DNA of 64,000 nt, from contig CANJKZ010000425.1 of the NCBI GenBank assembly GCA_947471745.1, positions 1,431,001 through 1,495,000 of the forward strand. Direction: 5' to 3'. Made by a program: the position numbers and the translations under genes. Below, piece after piece: positions 1 through 12,200 of the stretch. Each line of letters starts with the position of its first letter. Within the stretch, counting starts at the first letter, position 1. The DNA comes from Closterium sp. Naga37s-1. Lineage: Eukaryota > Streptophyta > Zygnematophyceae > Desmidiales > Closteriaceae. A model generated the notes under the pieces. That model was not told the DNA's origin, did no database searches, and saw nothing but the letters and a program-made list of their open reading frames with translations.

Positions 1-645
1 GCCCATCAGCCATCAGCCATCAGCCATCAGCCAATCAGCCAATCAGCCATCAGCCCATCAGCCCATCAGCCCATCAGCCATCAGCCATCAGCCATCAGCC
101 ATCAGCCCATCAGCCATCAGCCATCAGCCATCAGCCATCAGCCCATCAGCCCATCAGCCCATCAGCCCATCAGCCCATCAGCCAATCAGCCAATCAGCCA
201 ATCAGCCATCAGCCATCAGCCCATCAGCCATCAGCCATCAGCCATCAGCCATCAGTCCATCAGCCCATCAGCCATCAGCCAATCAGCCAATCACCCATCA
301 GCCCATCAGCCCATCAGCCCATCAGCCATCAGCCATCAGCCATCAGCCATCAGCCCATCAGCCATCAGCCATCAGCCATCAGCCATCAGCCCATCAGCCC
401 ATCAGCCCATCAGCCCATCAGCCCATCAGCCCATCAGCCAATCAGCCAATCAGCCAATCAGCCCATCAGCCAATCAGCCAATCAGCCAATCAGCCAATCA
501 GCCAATCAGCCCATCAGCCCATCAGCCCATCAGCCCATCAGCCCATCAGCCCATCAGCCCATCAGCCCATCAGCCCATCAGCCCATCAGCCATCAGCCAT
601 CAGCCATCAGCCCATCAGCCCATCAGCCCATCAGCCATCAGCCCT
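1..645. repeat. CATCAGCC-type minisatellite
   Basis: About 645 bases made almost only of three interleaved short units (GCCATCA, GCCCATCA, GCCAATCA), with rare point variants. It runs from the window edge straight into the first partial exon copy of the C2 gene, so it probably lies in an upstream intron of that gene. It has no unique spacers and is not a CRISPR array. Confidence 0.95.
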
Positions 646-927
646 GTGGACGAGACCTGGGTGCTGCTCGTCCCTTCGGCCGTTGAGTCAACTCAAGTCC
701 CATTCCCCACTCTCCCCCTTCCCCCCCTCCTTCACTCTCAGCTGCATATGGAGCTGCTATACCGCCCTGTGGACGAGAACGGGGTGCTGCTCGTCCCTTC
801 GGCCGTTGAGTCGCCTCAAAACATTCCTTCTCCTCCACTCTCCATGCTCCCCACCCCACTCTTTCAGCTGCATCTGGGGCTGCTATACCGCCCTGTGGAC
901 GAGAACGGGGTGCTGCTCGCCCCGGTT
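646..927 (+). repeat. Three tandem ghosts of the C2-gene exon at 987
   Basis: Copies at about 646-682, 742-805 and 868-925 match the start of the real exon at 987 (encoding LLYRPVDENG). The second and third keep an upstream CAG acceptor. Each copy breaks off before the exon is complete and runs into a palindrome-like sequence: TTGAGTCAACTCAA at 683-696, TTGAGTCGCCTCAAAA at 806-821 and TTAGTCGACTCA near 930-941. They look like truncated duplicates left in the intron rather than used exons. Confidence 0.85.
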
Positions 928-986
928 TTTTAGTCGACTCAGAACGTTCCTTCTCCTTCACTCTCTCCCCCCTTCTCATCTCTCAG

Positions 987-3010
987 TTGCATCTGGAGCT
1001 GCTGTACCGCCCTGTGGACGAGAACGGGTTGCTGCTCGCCCCGGCCTATTTCACCCCGCCAGCGCCCAAGACGCTCCAGGAAGCAACAGCAGCAGCCAAC
1101 GCCGCAGAGGCACGGAAAACGCGGCAGGCAGGCGTGGGGTTCCTCAGCCCAATCAAGGCGCAGCAGCAGGAGGAGGGCGAAGGGGGGGGTGATGTGCCGG
1201 CGATTGCTCTGGGTGGGGATCTAGGGGGGGTGGGGGTGGAGGACGGGGAGACCAAGTACATGAGAGGCGTGCTGCAGGTGGCACTGCTGTCAGGGCGAGA
1301 GCTCATGGCGTGCGATATGAATGGGCTCAGTGACCCGTTCGCTGTGCTCGAGGTAAGCATGCTGCTGCTGTGTTCCGAGGGTGTGGGAAGAGCTTTGAGG
1401 GGCCTTAGAGGTGTGCTTCAAGGGCACGTCACTATCTTCTCACATGATATTTGCAGTAGCTGGGAGGGCAGAGGAGGAAGTCGTGTGTGGTGAAGAAGAC
1501 GCTCACGTCACGCCCCTCACTACCTTCTCGTATGATCTCTGCTCTCTCACGCCTCTCCCACACTCCTGCCTGCAGCTGCAGCTGGGATGGAAGGGGAGGA
1601 AGTCGCGTGTGGCAAAGAAACCCCTCTTTCTCACATGATCTCCGCTCTCCCTCGCCTTGCTTTTTCCCGACCCCTGTGTGCACCTACTGCAGTTGCAGCT
1701 GGGAGGGCAGAGGAGGAAGTCACGGGTGGTGAGGAAGACCCTCAAGTCACATCCCTCACTGCCTTCTCAAATGATCTCTGCTCTCTCACTCCCATCTCTC
1801 CCAACCGCTTTGCACGCCTGCAGCTGCAGCTGGGAGGGCAGAGGAGGAAGTCGCGAGTGGTGAAGAAGACGCTGGAGCCGGAGTGGAATGAGAACTTTGA
1901 GTTCCTGGTGGAGGACGGCAAGCATGACATGCTCGTCGTGGCGCTGTTTGACCACGACCTGCTGGGCAAGAAGGTAGGCCTCTCTCATCAGGAAGGGCTT
2001 GCTGTTAGGTCGCGTGTCAAATTGCAACAGCCAACTTTGAGTTCCTGGTGGAGGACGGCAAGCACGACATGCTCGTGGTTGCCCTGTTTGACCACGACCT
2101 GCTGGGCAAGAAGGTGAGAGCTCCTCGTAACTCGCTGTTACTTGGTGCGTCAAAGGGTGTGCTCTGAGGCACCGTGCAGCGACTGGGGGAGAATGGCAAG
2201 CACGCCATGCTGGTGGTGGTGGGGCTGTTCGACGGCGACCTGCTGGGCAAAGAGGTCAGTGAGAGTTCCCTTGTAGCGCGTTGTTGGCTAGCGGCCGTAC
2301 ATCGAACGTGTGGTCTGCGGCACCTTTCACTTGCTTGCCAGCTGTGAGTTCCCTGGTGGAGGACGGCAAACACGACATGCTGGTGGTGGGGCTGTTCGAC
2401 CGCGACCTGCTCGGCAAGAAGGTGGGCTTCCCTTGTATTGTAACGCGTTGCTGGTGAGTAAGGGGTGTGATTAAGTAAGGTTTGAGGATCTGTCACGGCC
2501 CTGGTGGAGGACGGCAAGCATGGCATGCTCGTGGTATGGCTGTACGGCCGCGACCTGCTGGGGAAGAAGGTAGCAGTCGCCTGCAATGACCTGCAGTTTG
2601 TATGCATGTAAGCTATGAAGTAGTAATAAATTTGGCATGGCTGGCAAGATAGTCAGTACAGTACGTGGGGGCTGGTCGTGATGCATGGATTGCTGAGCTG
2701 AGTTGTGGACTGTCTTAGGGTTTAGGGTTTTGGGGTTTCTGGTTTAGGGTATGCTTATGGTATGCTTTGAAGGGGCTACTGGGTAGAGTAGACGTACCCA
2801 CTGGTTGCTGACAAAAATCCCCAATAACACTTGCTTTGTTTTTTCCATAATACATTACTTGTTGTCCCATGTTTGCAGGATAACATGGGTCGGTTGGGAG
2901 TGAGTTTGACGAGAGTAATGATGGAAGGGCATCTTGAAAACGAGTTCCAACTAATGGATGTGCCTCATGGATGGTTAAAGCTGAAGCTAACATGGAAGCC
3001 TGTACCATAG
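987..3010 (+). CDS. C2-domain protein, synaptotagmin/extended-synaptotagmin-like, 3' part
   Basis: Only the 3' end of the gene is in the window. Supported exons are 987-1352, 1824-1973 and 2879-3010 (stop TAG), with consistent phase 0 joins. The joined product carries one C2 domain: strand-forming GVLQVALLSGREL, the calcium-loop-like DMNGLSDPFAVLE, then LGGQRRKSRVVKKTLEPEW and NENFEFLVEDGKHDMLVVALFDHD. A final GWLKLKLTWKPVP resembles the end of C2 units in plant SYT/E-Syt membrane-tethering proteins. A linker of about 80 residues precedes the C2 domain. C2 domains bind membranes, often calcium-dependently; I infer a membrane-contact or trafficking role. The N-terminal membrane anchor and SMP domain expected in SYT/E-Syt proteins would lie outside the window, so the exact subfamily is open. 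Confidence 0.75.
1454..1742 (+). repeat. Three ghosts of the 5' part of the C2 exon at 1824
   Basis: Near-copies of the CTGGGAGGGCAGAGGAGGAAG stretch that starts the exon at 1824 (LGGQRRKSRVVKK) occur at about 1458-1502, 1579-1623 and 1699-1743, each after an acceptor-like CAG. After the KKT codons each diverges into pyrimidine-rich sequence. The spacing is about 120 bases. Confidence 0.85.
2033..2572 (+). repeat. Four ghosts of the 3' part of the C2 exon (with donor sites)
   Basis: Copies of the segment encoding LVEDGKHDMLVVALFDHDLLGKK lie at about 2033-2115, 2190-2254, 2345-2421 and 2498-2570. Each ends in an AAG/GT-type donor (one AAAGAG/GT), but they are 5'-truncated. They sit in the intron after exon 1824-1973, and successive copies are progressively diverged. 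Confidence 0.85.
2716..2750. repeat. Telomere-like TTTAGGG cluster
   Basis: A short stretch with degenerate TTTAGGG units (CTTAGGGTTTAGGGTTTTGG and GGTTTAGGG) within the last intron of the C2 gene. The unit matches the plant-type telomere repeat, but only about three units are present. Confidence 0.5.
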
Positions 3011-5644
3011 ACTGTAAGGGGACTCAGATCAACGACTTGACTAATAAGGAGTTGTATTGTAAGGAAGAATAACTTAGTGGTCTCAAATTTACGTATAGGA
3101 GCTTAGTGTCTACTATATAGGGTACTGAAGTATTGCTTGGATTGAAGTTCATTGCATTTAGAATTTATCATGACTTCCAGTGGGTAATGGATTGTACCGT
3201 GATTTCCAGTCGGATGCACCGTGTCGCGGTATTTCCAACAATTCACCTGTCCAAATTCGACCGCCCTCGCAAGTCACCCGTGCATTCAGCGATTTGTGCG
3301 TACGATGACACCCTGGTGTTACACGCCTGCAAATAACTTCTTTGCGATAGGACGAAGAAATTTAGCGACGACTGGAATCCAGCCAATTTGAAAGGCATCT
3401 TTTCGGACTTGCTGCGCTGGCGCGCTTTGGTGACCCGGTTGCTGCACAGTTACGAGTCGCTTCCAGAAATCTCTTCCGAATTTTGAGTCGCAGACTCTTC
3501 GTCACATCAGATGCCAGCCGCTGCGATGCTCAGTTCGTTGTCGCTTCCATCATCTGACCATCCATCGACCTCGCAAATTCGTAATTCTATCAACAATCCA
3601 TCGCAAAGTTCGTCGGTAGATTTTCGTACTGAAGTGCTGTGCATAAAAAGGCCCTCAGATCGTTATCACGGGTCAGTCAGACGTGAGATTTTGGTACAAG
3701 TTGCTCCATAACTCGGTAGTTGTGTCCGCTGCTACATGTTCTATTGTTTTAGGACCGGAGTGATCAGCCCATGTTTCACGAATTTAATCCTGTAACGCAA
3801 TCTGATAAAGGAGCCGCAACGCCACCAGATAACGAGCAGTGGAAACAGTGGTGGGTGGATTAAATACAGTTATTGAAGTGCGTGCTGACATGGCGTATCA
3901 AGGACCTCCTGTCACAGCACCGCCCAATCAAGGTGTGACGCGTGTTGCATCTGCAGCAGCACTTTATCGCTTGGTTCAAATGCTGTGGTTGTTTTCTATC
4001 CAGAACCAGCCTTTACTAGGCTGAGAAACACTCCTCTGGACGCTACTAATCCGTTGCACACGCATCTGCAGGCTATCAATTCTGTCGCGACGGCCATCCG
4101 TCTCCGCCTGACTGCGCGTCGCCCAAAGAAGCATTCACGAACCCCCTCAGCCTCAGCCGCAGCAGCAGCAACGGCAGCGGCAGCGGCGCGGGGCACTACT
4201 ACCACTACTACCAGTGCGACTCGCCGCCGCCGTGCAGCGGCGTGATCGTGACGAACAAGGACGCCAGCGTCTACGACAACTGCTGCGTCGCGCTGTAAGC
4301 TTATGAATTGATACGACGCTTGTTACTCCGTTTGTAATTGTGAGTGTAGTCGAGGGAGGTTGTTCATGGCTGACGCGTGTCTCTGCTTCGTTGTTGCTGC
4401 AGAGTATCGGTGCTCTGCTGCTGCTGGGTAATAGACGGCTTCGTCTGACCATCATTCGTTTGAACTCCCGTCGCCTGACCGCCTTCGTGTGAGCTGATCT
4501 CGCAACTTCCAGTCGCGCAACGGAAAAAATTCTGGTCCGCGACCTGTGGACTCTCAAACAAAAAAATTGCCGCTGATGCTATCTGCGTCCCTTTCTTCCT
4601 GGTCGCTATAAGGTTTTTGAATAAACAGAATGCTCGGGTATGGTCTTGTGAAATTGCCTCCTTTGTACCACCATAAGCGAGTGTCATCACAACTTTGAAG
4701 GGTACATAGAACAAGAGCCATGGCCTTCAACAAACGGTAAGAAACAGCATGAAAATCATGAACAGGTAGAGAGATACCGTACCCTCCTCTACACAAGACC
4801 CAATGTCAAAATTGCCCTAGGGTTCCTATTTTAGCGACTACCATTACCCTCAAGAGAAGGAAAACGTCCACCTTTCTGACACCATCACCCAGGCAGGCAG
4901 AGACACAACACTTGCCACACGGGTTCTCCTATTCCTGAACAATCCATCCCCCGCAGCAGCAGTGCATTCCTTAACACGCATCACAGGCATAAGCCCCTCA
5001 GAGCTTTCCCAGCACATCACTCAGTGCATTGGCAATGCTTCCCCAACCCTCACCAGCTGCATCGGAGCTTTCCCCATCCAACCTCAACCAACCCCCCAGC
5101 GCCTTGTCGCTCTGTTCGCTCCATGTGTCCTGTCCTTTCCAAGTACCACCTGCCACTGCAATCCATGCACGCCGCCAGCAGCATTGCTACATGCACCGTG
5201 AGCGGTGGGGAGACGATCCTGTTGTCAACACCTGTAGGTCACCCCTCCGCAGAGGGAGCTCCCGCTTCCCCTATCTCCCTCTCCCTCCCCACCCGCCTCC
5301 ATCCCATGCAGTATTGGGTCGCCCTGCTCCCCAGCTAGTGAAGTGTGTGGCATGGCGTGCCCGCCTCATGCCTTTTTTTAGGCGACTCAAGAAGTGTCCC
5401 CGTTATGCCATGCCATAGTCACGCAGAGCCAAGTACGGTACTCTGCTCATCCAATCCCTTCCCATTTGTCTCATGCAAGAAGCCATGCACCAATACAGCT
5501 ATGCACGCTCCCCTCCCTAGTGGCTCCGCAGCAGCAGCGCCTCCTCCCCCGCCACCACGTGCTGCAGCATCGCATCCCTCTCCTCCTTGCTGGCCCACAA
5601 GCACACAAGCGCACTCATGCACCTCCCCCACCCCCCCCACCTCC
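3011..5644. other. Mostly non-coding stretch with one possible small cysteine-rich coding exon
   Basis: Between the C2 gene and the MBL gene I see no recognisable protein family. A possible plus-strand exon lies at 4071-4298: after a CTGCAG acceptor it reads YQFCRDGHPSPPDC near its start and ends ...DSPPPCSGVIVTNKDAS then YDNCCVAL and stop TAA. The frame is open for 75 codons and holds five cysteines plus a Ser/Gly-rich spacer. Upstream exons could not be fixed. The 4900-5500 part is pyrimidine-rich like intron or 3' flank. It contains GCGACTCAA-type sequence at 5373-5390 and a ghost of the MBL last exon at 5519-5590. Confidence 0.3.
5519..5590 (-). repeat. Ghost of the last exon of the MBL gene (includes its stop codon)
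   Basis: About 70 bases nearly identical to 5642-5715, covering the final codons (HVVAGEEALLLRG) and the TAG stop, lie just downstream of the real last exon. Confidence 0.9.
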
Positions 5645-8406
5645 CTAGTGGCCCCGCAGCAGCAGCGCCTCCTCCCCCGCCACCACGTGCTGCAGCATCG
5701 CATCCCTCTCCTCCTCACTCTCAAAGTGGAACCTCCGCCCGTGGCCTGAGGGACGCACGCAGGGACGACAGGGACACGGGCAGGGACGAGCGGGAGGGGG
5801 TGGTGGGGAAGTGAAGATCAGGATTGAGTGCGAGCAGGAAAGGGGGCAAGGAGAGACGAGAGGTGAAACGGGCAGGGAGGAGAATGGGCGGGCAGTGGGG
5901 AGAGAGGAATGAGATTGAAGCCAGAGTGAGAGCAGAGCAGGGGAGAGGAATTGACAGTCTTTCGCCCATCCCAAGGCGGCCGGCTCTGCTGCACAAAATG
6001 ATGCTAATCCCTCACACCGTCACACCTGGCAGCACCGCGCCTCACCTGGCAGCAGCCAGCGGAAGGGCAGCCCCACCAGCTTCTTGGTGCTCTGAACTTG
6101 CACCGGCACTGCAAGGGTAGTAGTGCGTGTGGCAGGGGGCAAGGGGCAGGCGGCACGGAGGAGCAGAGGATAGGGTATACATATTTTTAAGCAATTCAAT
6201 TCTGGGTACACGAGACAAGGGAAAAGAGACAAGGAGCAAGCGACAAAGGGCAAGGGGCAAGGGGCAAGGGGCACAAGGCACACGAGCGCAAAGTGCATCC
6301 GCAGGGAAAGAGAGAGTGCTCTCGCCGAATTCTTTTCACTGCAATCCCTTCGTTTTATCAGGGAGACGGCACGGCTTTTTTATTCCGTTTGACCTGAGTT
6401 GACTCACCCGAGTACCAGTTGACTCGTCTCATAATGGAAAGGCTTTCCGTATTAGGAGCGTACGCCAGATGGTCCCCTGAGAAGAGCGCCCCTCCGTGCG
6501 CCTTATACAGCACACTCACGGAGCCCTGCGCGCAGAGCGACGGGTGGGGGGTGGGGGAGGGTGCGAGTGAATACGCGTGTGAGGTTCGACCCCAGGCAGC
6601 AGGAACTCCACTTGCAGTTCAACTGAGAAGCCACCGCCACCAGTAGACCTGACACTGAGAAGTCGCTGAGGTGAGGTAGACCTGAATCTCCACCTCAGCC
6701 CGTGTGTGCCCTCACCTCCGTGTGGCCGGGGGTGCACATGTTCTTGAAGGTCCCACCCCAGGCACCAACGGATTCTTGAGGCTCCTCGCAAGTCAACGTC
6801 ACGCTCACCCTCCCACGTGTTGCCTCACCCACGTGTGGCCTCACCCACGTGTGGCCTCACCCACGTGTGGCCGGGTGAATATGATCCTGAGATCCGACCC
6901 CAGGCACCAGGGGCCCGCGCCGTCCAACAGCGACGGCTGCGCCGGCACTTCCCACCGCCACCACTCGGCCTGAACCACCACCATTCGCTTCTCAACTCAC
7001 CTCCGTGTGCCCGGGAGTTCAAATAAATTTGAGGTCGGACCCAAGGCACCAGGGCCCCATGCCGTCGAGTGGCATCTCCACGTCGGTCGTGTCGGGCTGC
7101 ACCTCCACGTGGGTCAGTGCCGCAGCACATCCACGTCGCACTACCCACTTCAACCGTGCCCCACCCATTTCAACCGCGCACTACCCAGTTGCATAAGAGC
7201 GCTCACCTCGGTGTGACCGGGGGTGAAAATGATCTTGAGGTCCGACCCAAGACACCACGGCCCCGTGCCGTCGAGTGGCATCTCCACGTCGGTCGTGTCG
7301 GGCTGCACCTCCAGCGCGTGGAGGACACGCTCCGCCTTGAACCGCGCCGCCCACCGCGCGTGGTCCGCCACGTCATCGCGGTGCGTGAGCACGATGTAGC
7401 GCACGCCGCCCATGCGCGCGAGCGTCTCCGCCAGGTGCTCCGAGTAGCGCGGGCAGTCCACCATCACGTTCCCCGCCGCGCGCTGGATGAAGTAGGAGGA
7501 GGCGCCACGGGGGAGGGGGGAAGGAGGGAGAGAGGGAATGAGGGAGAGAGAAGATGAGGAAGTGAGGAGAAACGGCAAAGGAGATATGAGGGAACGGCAA
7601 AGAGCGGGAGTAAGAGGCGGCACCGCAATGCACCGACCTGGATGAAGTAGGAGGCGGCGCCGAAGGACTTGCGTGAGTGGTAGCCGCAGTGGAACACGCC
7701 GGGCAACGCCGCCGCGTCGATGGGCAGCGGGAACGCGTCGCGCGCCCGCGGCACGAGCGATAGCGAGTCGCGCGAGTGGATGGAGGCCGTCGGGCACGAT
7801 AGCAGCGCCTGCGGGGGGGGGGAAACGGGGGGGAAAGCGGAGAGGGGAAAGGGACGAGGGAGGAATAGGTGGCGACATGGCATGTGTCACGAGCCGAGGC
7901 CGTTCGGCAATTTTGACACCAGAATTCCGTGATATGTTCCCCATGCTTTCATCGTTCATTATTCATCCTTCGCCGTTCAACGCTCGTCGTTCGTTCGTCC
8001 TGCTCGCTAGAACCCTTCCGCGTACCTGGAGCGCCTTGACGGCAGTGGCCTCGTCGCCAGGCTGTGCGAACACGGCGGACTGCGACCCGACCTTGGCGAA
8101 CACTTCGGGCGCCATCCAACGGCACACGTCGCAGTTGATGCACGTGTGGTCCACGTAAAAGTCACCCGCCACGTTCTCGCCACGTGGCGCCCTCGCGCCG
8201 CCCACGCGCTCCCCCACTTGCTGAGCCTGCGCCTCGACCTTGAAACCCGTGATTCGCGGAGCCGCTGACGTGGAAGGGATTGCCAAAGAGGATTGTGACC
8301 AGCCGGCGCTGTCACTCCAGCTGACGGCGCCGCCCCGCCGTGCCGTCAGCGGCGGCGCCACTCGCAAGCCGCCAGCGGCGCAGCAAGCCGCGAAAGCTGC
8401 AGCCAT
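5645..8406 (-). CDS. Ferredoxin / metallo-beta-lactamase-fold fusion protein, plastid-type
   Basis: Six exons with matching phases: 8406-8026, 7808-7638, 7482-7207, 6525-6408, 6108-6046 and 5745-5645, giving 369 residues. The first 75 or so residues are Ala/Ser/Arg-rich, like a chloroplast transit peptide. Next is a ferredoxin-like segment, VDHTCINCDVCRWMAPEVF, with three closely spaced cysteines (residues about 85-105). The remainder is an MBL-fold hydrolase: VMVDCPRYSE, then YIVLTHRDDVADHARWA in place of the usual HxHxDH, IIFTPGHTEGSVSVLY, GALFSGDHLAY, and a C-terminal LLPGHGRRFHF. The same HRDDVADH variant occurs in land-plant proteins of this family (for example Arabidopsis At1g29700), so it is a family trait. 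Substrate is unknown; a redox-linked hydrolase in the plastid is inference. Intron 2 is flanked by a duplicated exon segment (see findings). Confidence 0.88.
6713..7107 (-). repeat. Three ghosts of the 3' end of MBL exon 3
   Basis: Copies of the exon-3 end (encoding DGTGPWCLGSDLKIIFTPGHTE plus its GTGAG donor) lie at about 7004-7107, 6868-6940 and 6713-6770, inside intron 3. The nearest is about 100 bases long and the farthest the most eroded. A short unit CCTCACCCACGTGTGG is itself tandemly repeated at about 6830-6870. Confidence 0.85.
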
Positions 8407-9271
8407 TTCCTCGCGCGCGCCGCGTGTATGAATCAGGAATCAACAGTTCGTACAAAACTCTGAGGCGCCTAAGACTTTGTCAGATTCTGGAACTAATAAA
8501 TGCTGCAGCGGTCACAATTTAGAATGTAGCCACCCTCTAGAGGTGGTATATGTATACGCGCTGTGCATAGGAACGAGGCGAGTCTGATACCGTGTGATCC
8601 ACAATACGTTGCGAGCAATCAGTCAGTAGGGCAAGTCTTCACTTGCTGCGCTGACTCGTATACCTCTATATTTCTGACGAAGCTCGAGCAAGATGAGCAA
8701 AGATCTGAGCGAGTCGAAAATATTTGGACGTAGCGGCAATCAAACTTGTGTTTGATGTGAGTGAGCTTCTGTGCTCCATTCCCCCTGATTTCCCGACTCT
8801 CCCGAATTCCGTGGAGTTTGCTCCCTCCCTCGCGCGGTTTGGTTTCAGTTCGGTCGGTCAGTTCCTGGTTGAGTGGATTGCTTCCCTGGCACCTTGTCAG
8901 ATCTGCATATACACGTCATATGTAGCCGCAATATTGCCTTACTGGCCAGATTCCAGCTCATAATAGATGAGAGTGCGCTGGTTCAAGGCTTGGTGCAATC
9001 TAGAAAATATCACCCAACCATTCGCGACGAGGTCGCTGGCTCGCACGGCGCAACATGACGCGCTCGCGAGGGAACGGGTTTCGTGCGCTGTCGGTATGTC
9101 AGCGAATTTTGCACGTGCGACGAGATCGATGGTTTGGTCGAGACGGTTCGGAAGACAGTTGATGCGTGTTCTTGCAACATTTCATGTTATTGCCGTAACT
9201 CAACTATAATGTACAAATAAATACAGTGCATTACAAAAAACCATGTCTGAGTGAGAGTGTTAGCTCGGTTG
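8407..9271. other. Gene-free interval (MBL promoter side, EDR2_C 3' side)
   Basis: No supported coding sequence. It holds the upstream region of the MBL gene and the 3' flank of the EDR2_C gene. A partial palindrome, CTGAGGCGCCTAAG, is at about 8460-8473. Confidence 0.6.
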
Positions 9272-12200
9272 TCAGTTGAGGCATCCGAAGTGTGAGAGCT
9301 CCAAATGGTGCAGCCTCACACATGTCAGCACAGGCTCCGGCAATTCCTGGGATGAATTACCCTGGTGGGTCAAGCAAGGGAGGCAATACAACTCACGGGC
9401 ATTCAATTCAATCAACGTGAAGCAAAAACGTGAGGATGGGTGGCCACATTCTTTCTTTCTCACCTGTGAATAATAACAGAAGAGAATGTTAGCCAGATTT
9501 ACTGAAAGAAGGAAATTTACACCTGTGCTAAACATACGGTAGGTCACTGACAGCAGCTCTCACGAAAGGAGACACATGGTGACAAGACTCGCCTGCAGCA
9601 CAAGCACGAGTGGGAATGGGAAGACTCACCTGCAGCACGAGGGCAAGGTCGAGGATGGCGTCGGGCAGGTGGGGGCGCAGGGAGAGCAGCGCCCTCTGAT
9701 GCGCGGGGGGGAATGCGTGTGCGTCTATGTCCAGCTCCATGTAGGGCTGGGCGGATGACTGGGGGAGGGGGGGAGAAGGGGGGCGAGAGGGGGACGGGGG
9801 AGTTGATATGATGGGGAAAGGAGGAAGGAATGTGCGTCTATGTCCAGCTGCAGGTATGGCTGGGTGGACAACTGGGGGAAAAGGAGGAGAAATGGGGGAG
9901 AAGGGGGGAGAGTAGCAGGGGGGGAAAGGGGAAGAAGGATTGAGGTGATAGGAGGGGCAGGAAGGCCCAGCCCCAGGTAAGGCGGGGCGGACGACAGGGC
10001 GAGGGGGGGAAAGGAGGGGAGAGGTGGGTTGTATGAGATATGATTCACACAGTAGCACGCTTCTCACCTGCAGAACGGTGTGGTAACGGCGAGTGAGTAC
10101 AGCCCTGCCTGAGCACCCCTCCACCACCTTCTTGCCCGCTGCACCCAGAGCCACCTCCCCTTCGTTCACCAGCCTCACCATCAGCTTCGGCCGATCCCAA
10201 ACCACCTTTTCCACCCTGCCTTCCCTTTCCCCATCTTCTCCCCCGGACCTTGACCACCGTTCCGACTTCCCCCCGTGCTCCCTCCTAACATGCTCCTTTC
10301 CCCCATGATCCTTTCCACCATGCCCCTTCCCTTCATGCCCTTGTGCTGCCACCTCCCCCCCCACGGCGGTATCATCAGCAGACGAGTAGCTGGACCAGCT
10401 GCCTCTCCGCCTGCCACTGTTGCTGCGCCGCGTCTTGATGCCGCTGCTGCCGCCACTGTTGCCTTCAACATGTGGGACTGAACGCTCCGCCTCTCGCCCT
10501 GCTGCCCCCTCCCCTGCCGCCTCCGCATCCTCTGCTGCCGTGCCTGCTGTCCCGTGCTGCTGCTCTGCGGTTTCACCGGCTCCTCGGTCGCGGCACGAGG
10601 AACGTGAGGGGAACTGTTCTCTGCCTCTTTTCCTCCCCCCTCGCCTTCTCCCTCCACTGGCGCTCCTCCTTGCTTCCCTTGGGCGTGCCTTGGACCCCAC
10701 GCACGCAGCACAGGCTGCAGAGAGGCACGCAGTGCAGTGGGGATGGGCGGGCAGCAGCACGGGAGCAGCAGCAGATGCGAGATGGTGAGGGGAGAGGGAT
10801 TGAGTGCAGAGGGAGCCCCTGTCTGGGCACGCCAGTGCGCCCCCAGGCAACAGTGACACCATGGCACCACACTCAGGCCTGGCCCGTCCCACACATATGT
10901 GCCCATACCCACACATATGTGCCCATACCCACACATATGTGCCCATACCCACACATATGTGCCCATACCCACACATATGTGCCCATACCCACACATATGT
11001 GCCCATACCCACACATATGTGCCCATACCCACACATCCCCACGACCACATACCCACATACCTGCATCTGCACGGGAGGCATCGCCTCCCCTCGCCAGTGC
11101 GCCCCCAGGCGACAGTACAGCATCACACTCAGGCCCAGCCCGGCCCGTCGCACACACGGACCCCATAGCCGCACACCCCCATAACCACAGGCCCACGTAC
11201 CCCCATCTGTGCAGGAGCGCTTGCCTGAGTGCGCCAGTGCGCCCCCAGGCGACAGTACAGCACCACACTCAGGCCCGGCCCATCCCACGCCCGCTGCTGC
11301 AGCGAGAGCAGTGGCGGGGGCGGCTGCAGGGGCAGCTGGAGGGTGGGCAGGGGAGGCAGAGAGGGGTGGCAGAGGGGGGTGGCAGAGGGGGGTGGCAGAG
11401 GGGGGTGGCAGAGAGGGGTGCCAGAGGGGGGTGCCAGAGGGGGGTGCCAGAGGGGGGTGCCAGAGGGGGGTGGCAGAGGGGGGTGGCAGAGGGGGGTGGC
11501 AGAGGGGGGTGGCAGAGGGGGTTGGCAGAGGGGGGTGGTAGAGGGGGGTGGTAGAGGGGGGTGGCAGAGGGGCCGGAGAGACGGACGAGAATCCAGTAAT
11601 AGGAGAAAGGAACCACAGGTTCTGGGAGCACACGGTCACGCTCACAGGGGCTCCACACGGGTAAAGACGGGTAGTTGGAATGGCAGATCACACTGACAAC
11701 TCAACGTTGTAAGCTCATGCACTTATGACCACCCACCCTACTTCCTTTCCCTACTCAGCCCCCTCTGGCCCCTCTTCCGCCATCCCACACCTACCCTTTC
11801 CCTCTCGACACGCATGAGTCCTGACCTGGATATTGACGATTAGCACGGGTGGCAGTCCGTTGCTGCTCTGCGTCGCTGGCTCGCTGCCAGGTGGCGGCAC
11901 GAGAGCGGCTGGGAGGTCCACATGGGCAGCGATGTGGCGGATCTTCCTGGACGTGTGAAAGACGTCTGCCGCCCACGGCTCATACATGGGGGGTGCAGCA
12001 GGGGCGACCTTGGCTCCATCACTGCATGGATAAATGGGGGAACCACCGTTGGAGTTTGGGAAGGGAGGAGAGGGGACGTGTGGAAGACGAATGCTGCCCA
12101 GGGCTCGTAGAGAGGGGGTGCGGCAGGGGGGACCTTAGCCCCATCGCTGCATGGATAGACAGGGGGGGTTTGGGGAGGGAGGACGGGGGACGTGTGAAAG

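Noticed and set aside
1-645. CRISPR-like regular repeat array
   Set aside because: The units are 7-8 bases, contiguous and without unique spacers, and the DNA is eukaryotic nuclear; it is a minisatellite.
2716-2750. Chromosome-end telomere or subtelomere
   Set aside because: Only about three degenerate TTTAGGG units, embedded in a gene intron.
10181-11056. Repetitive protein with YVWVWAHMCG units
   Set aside because: It derives entirely from the 20-bp CACACATATGTGCCCATACC array inside an EDR2_C intron.
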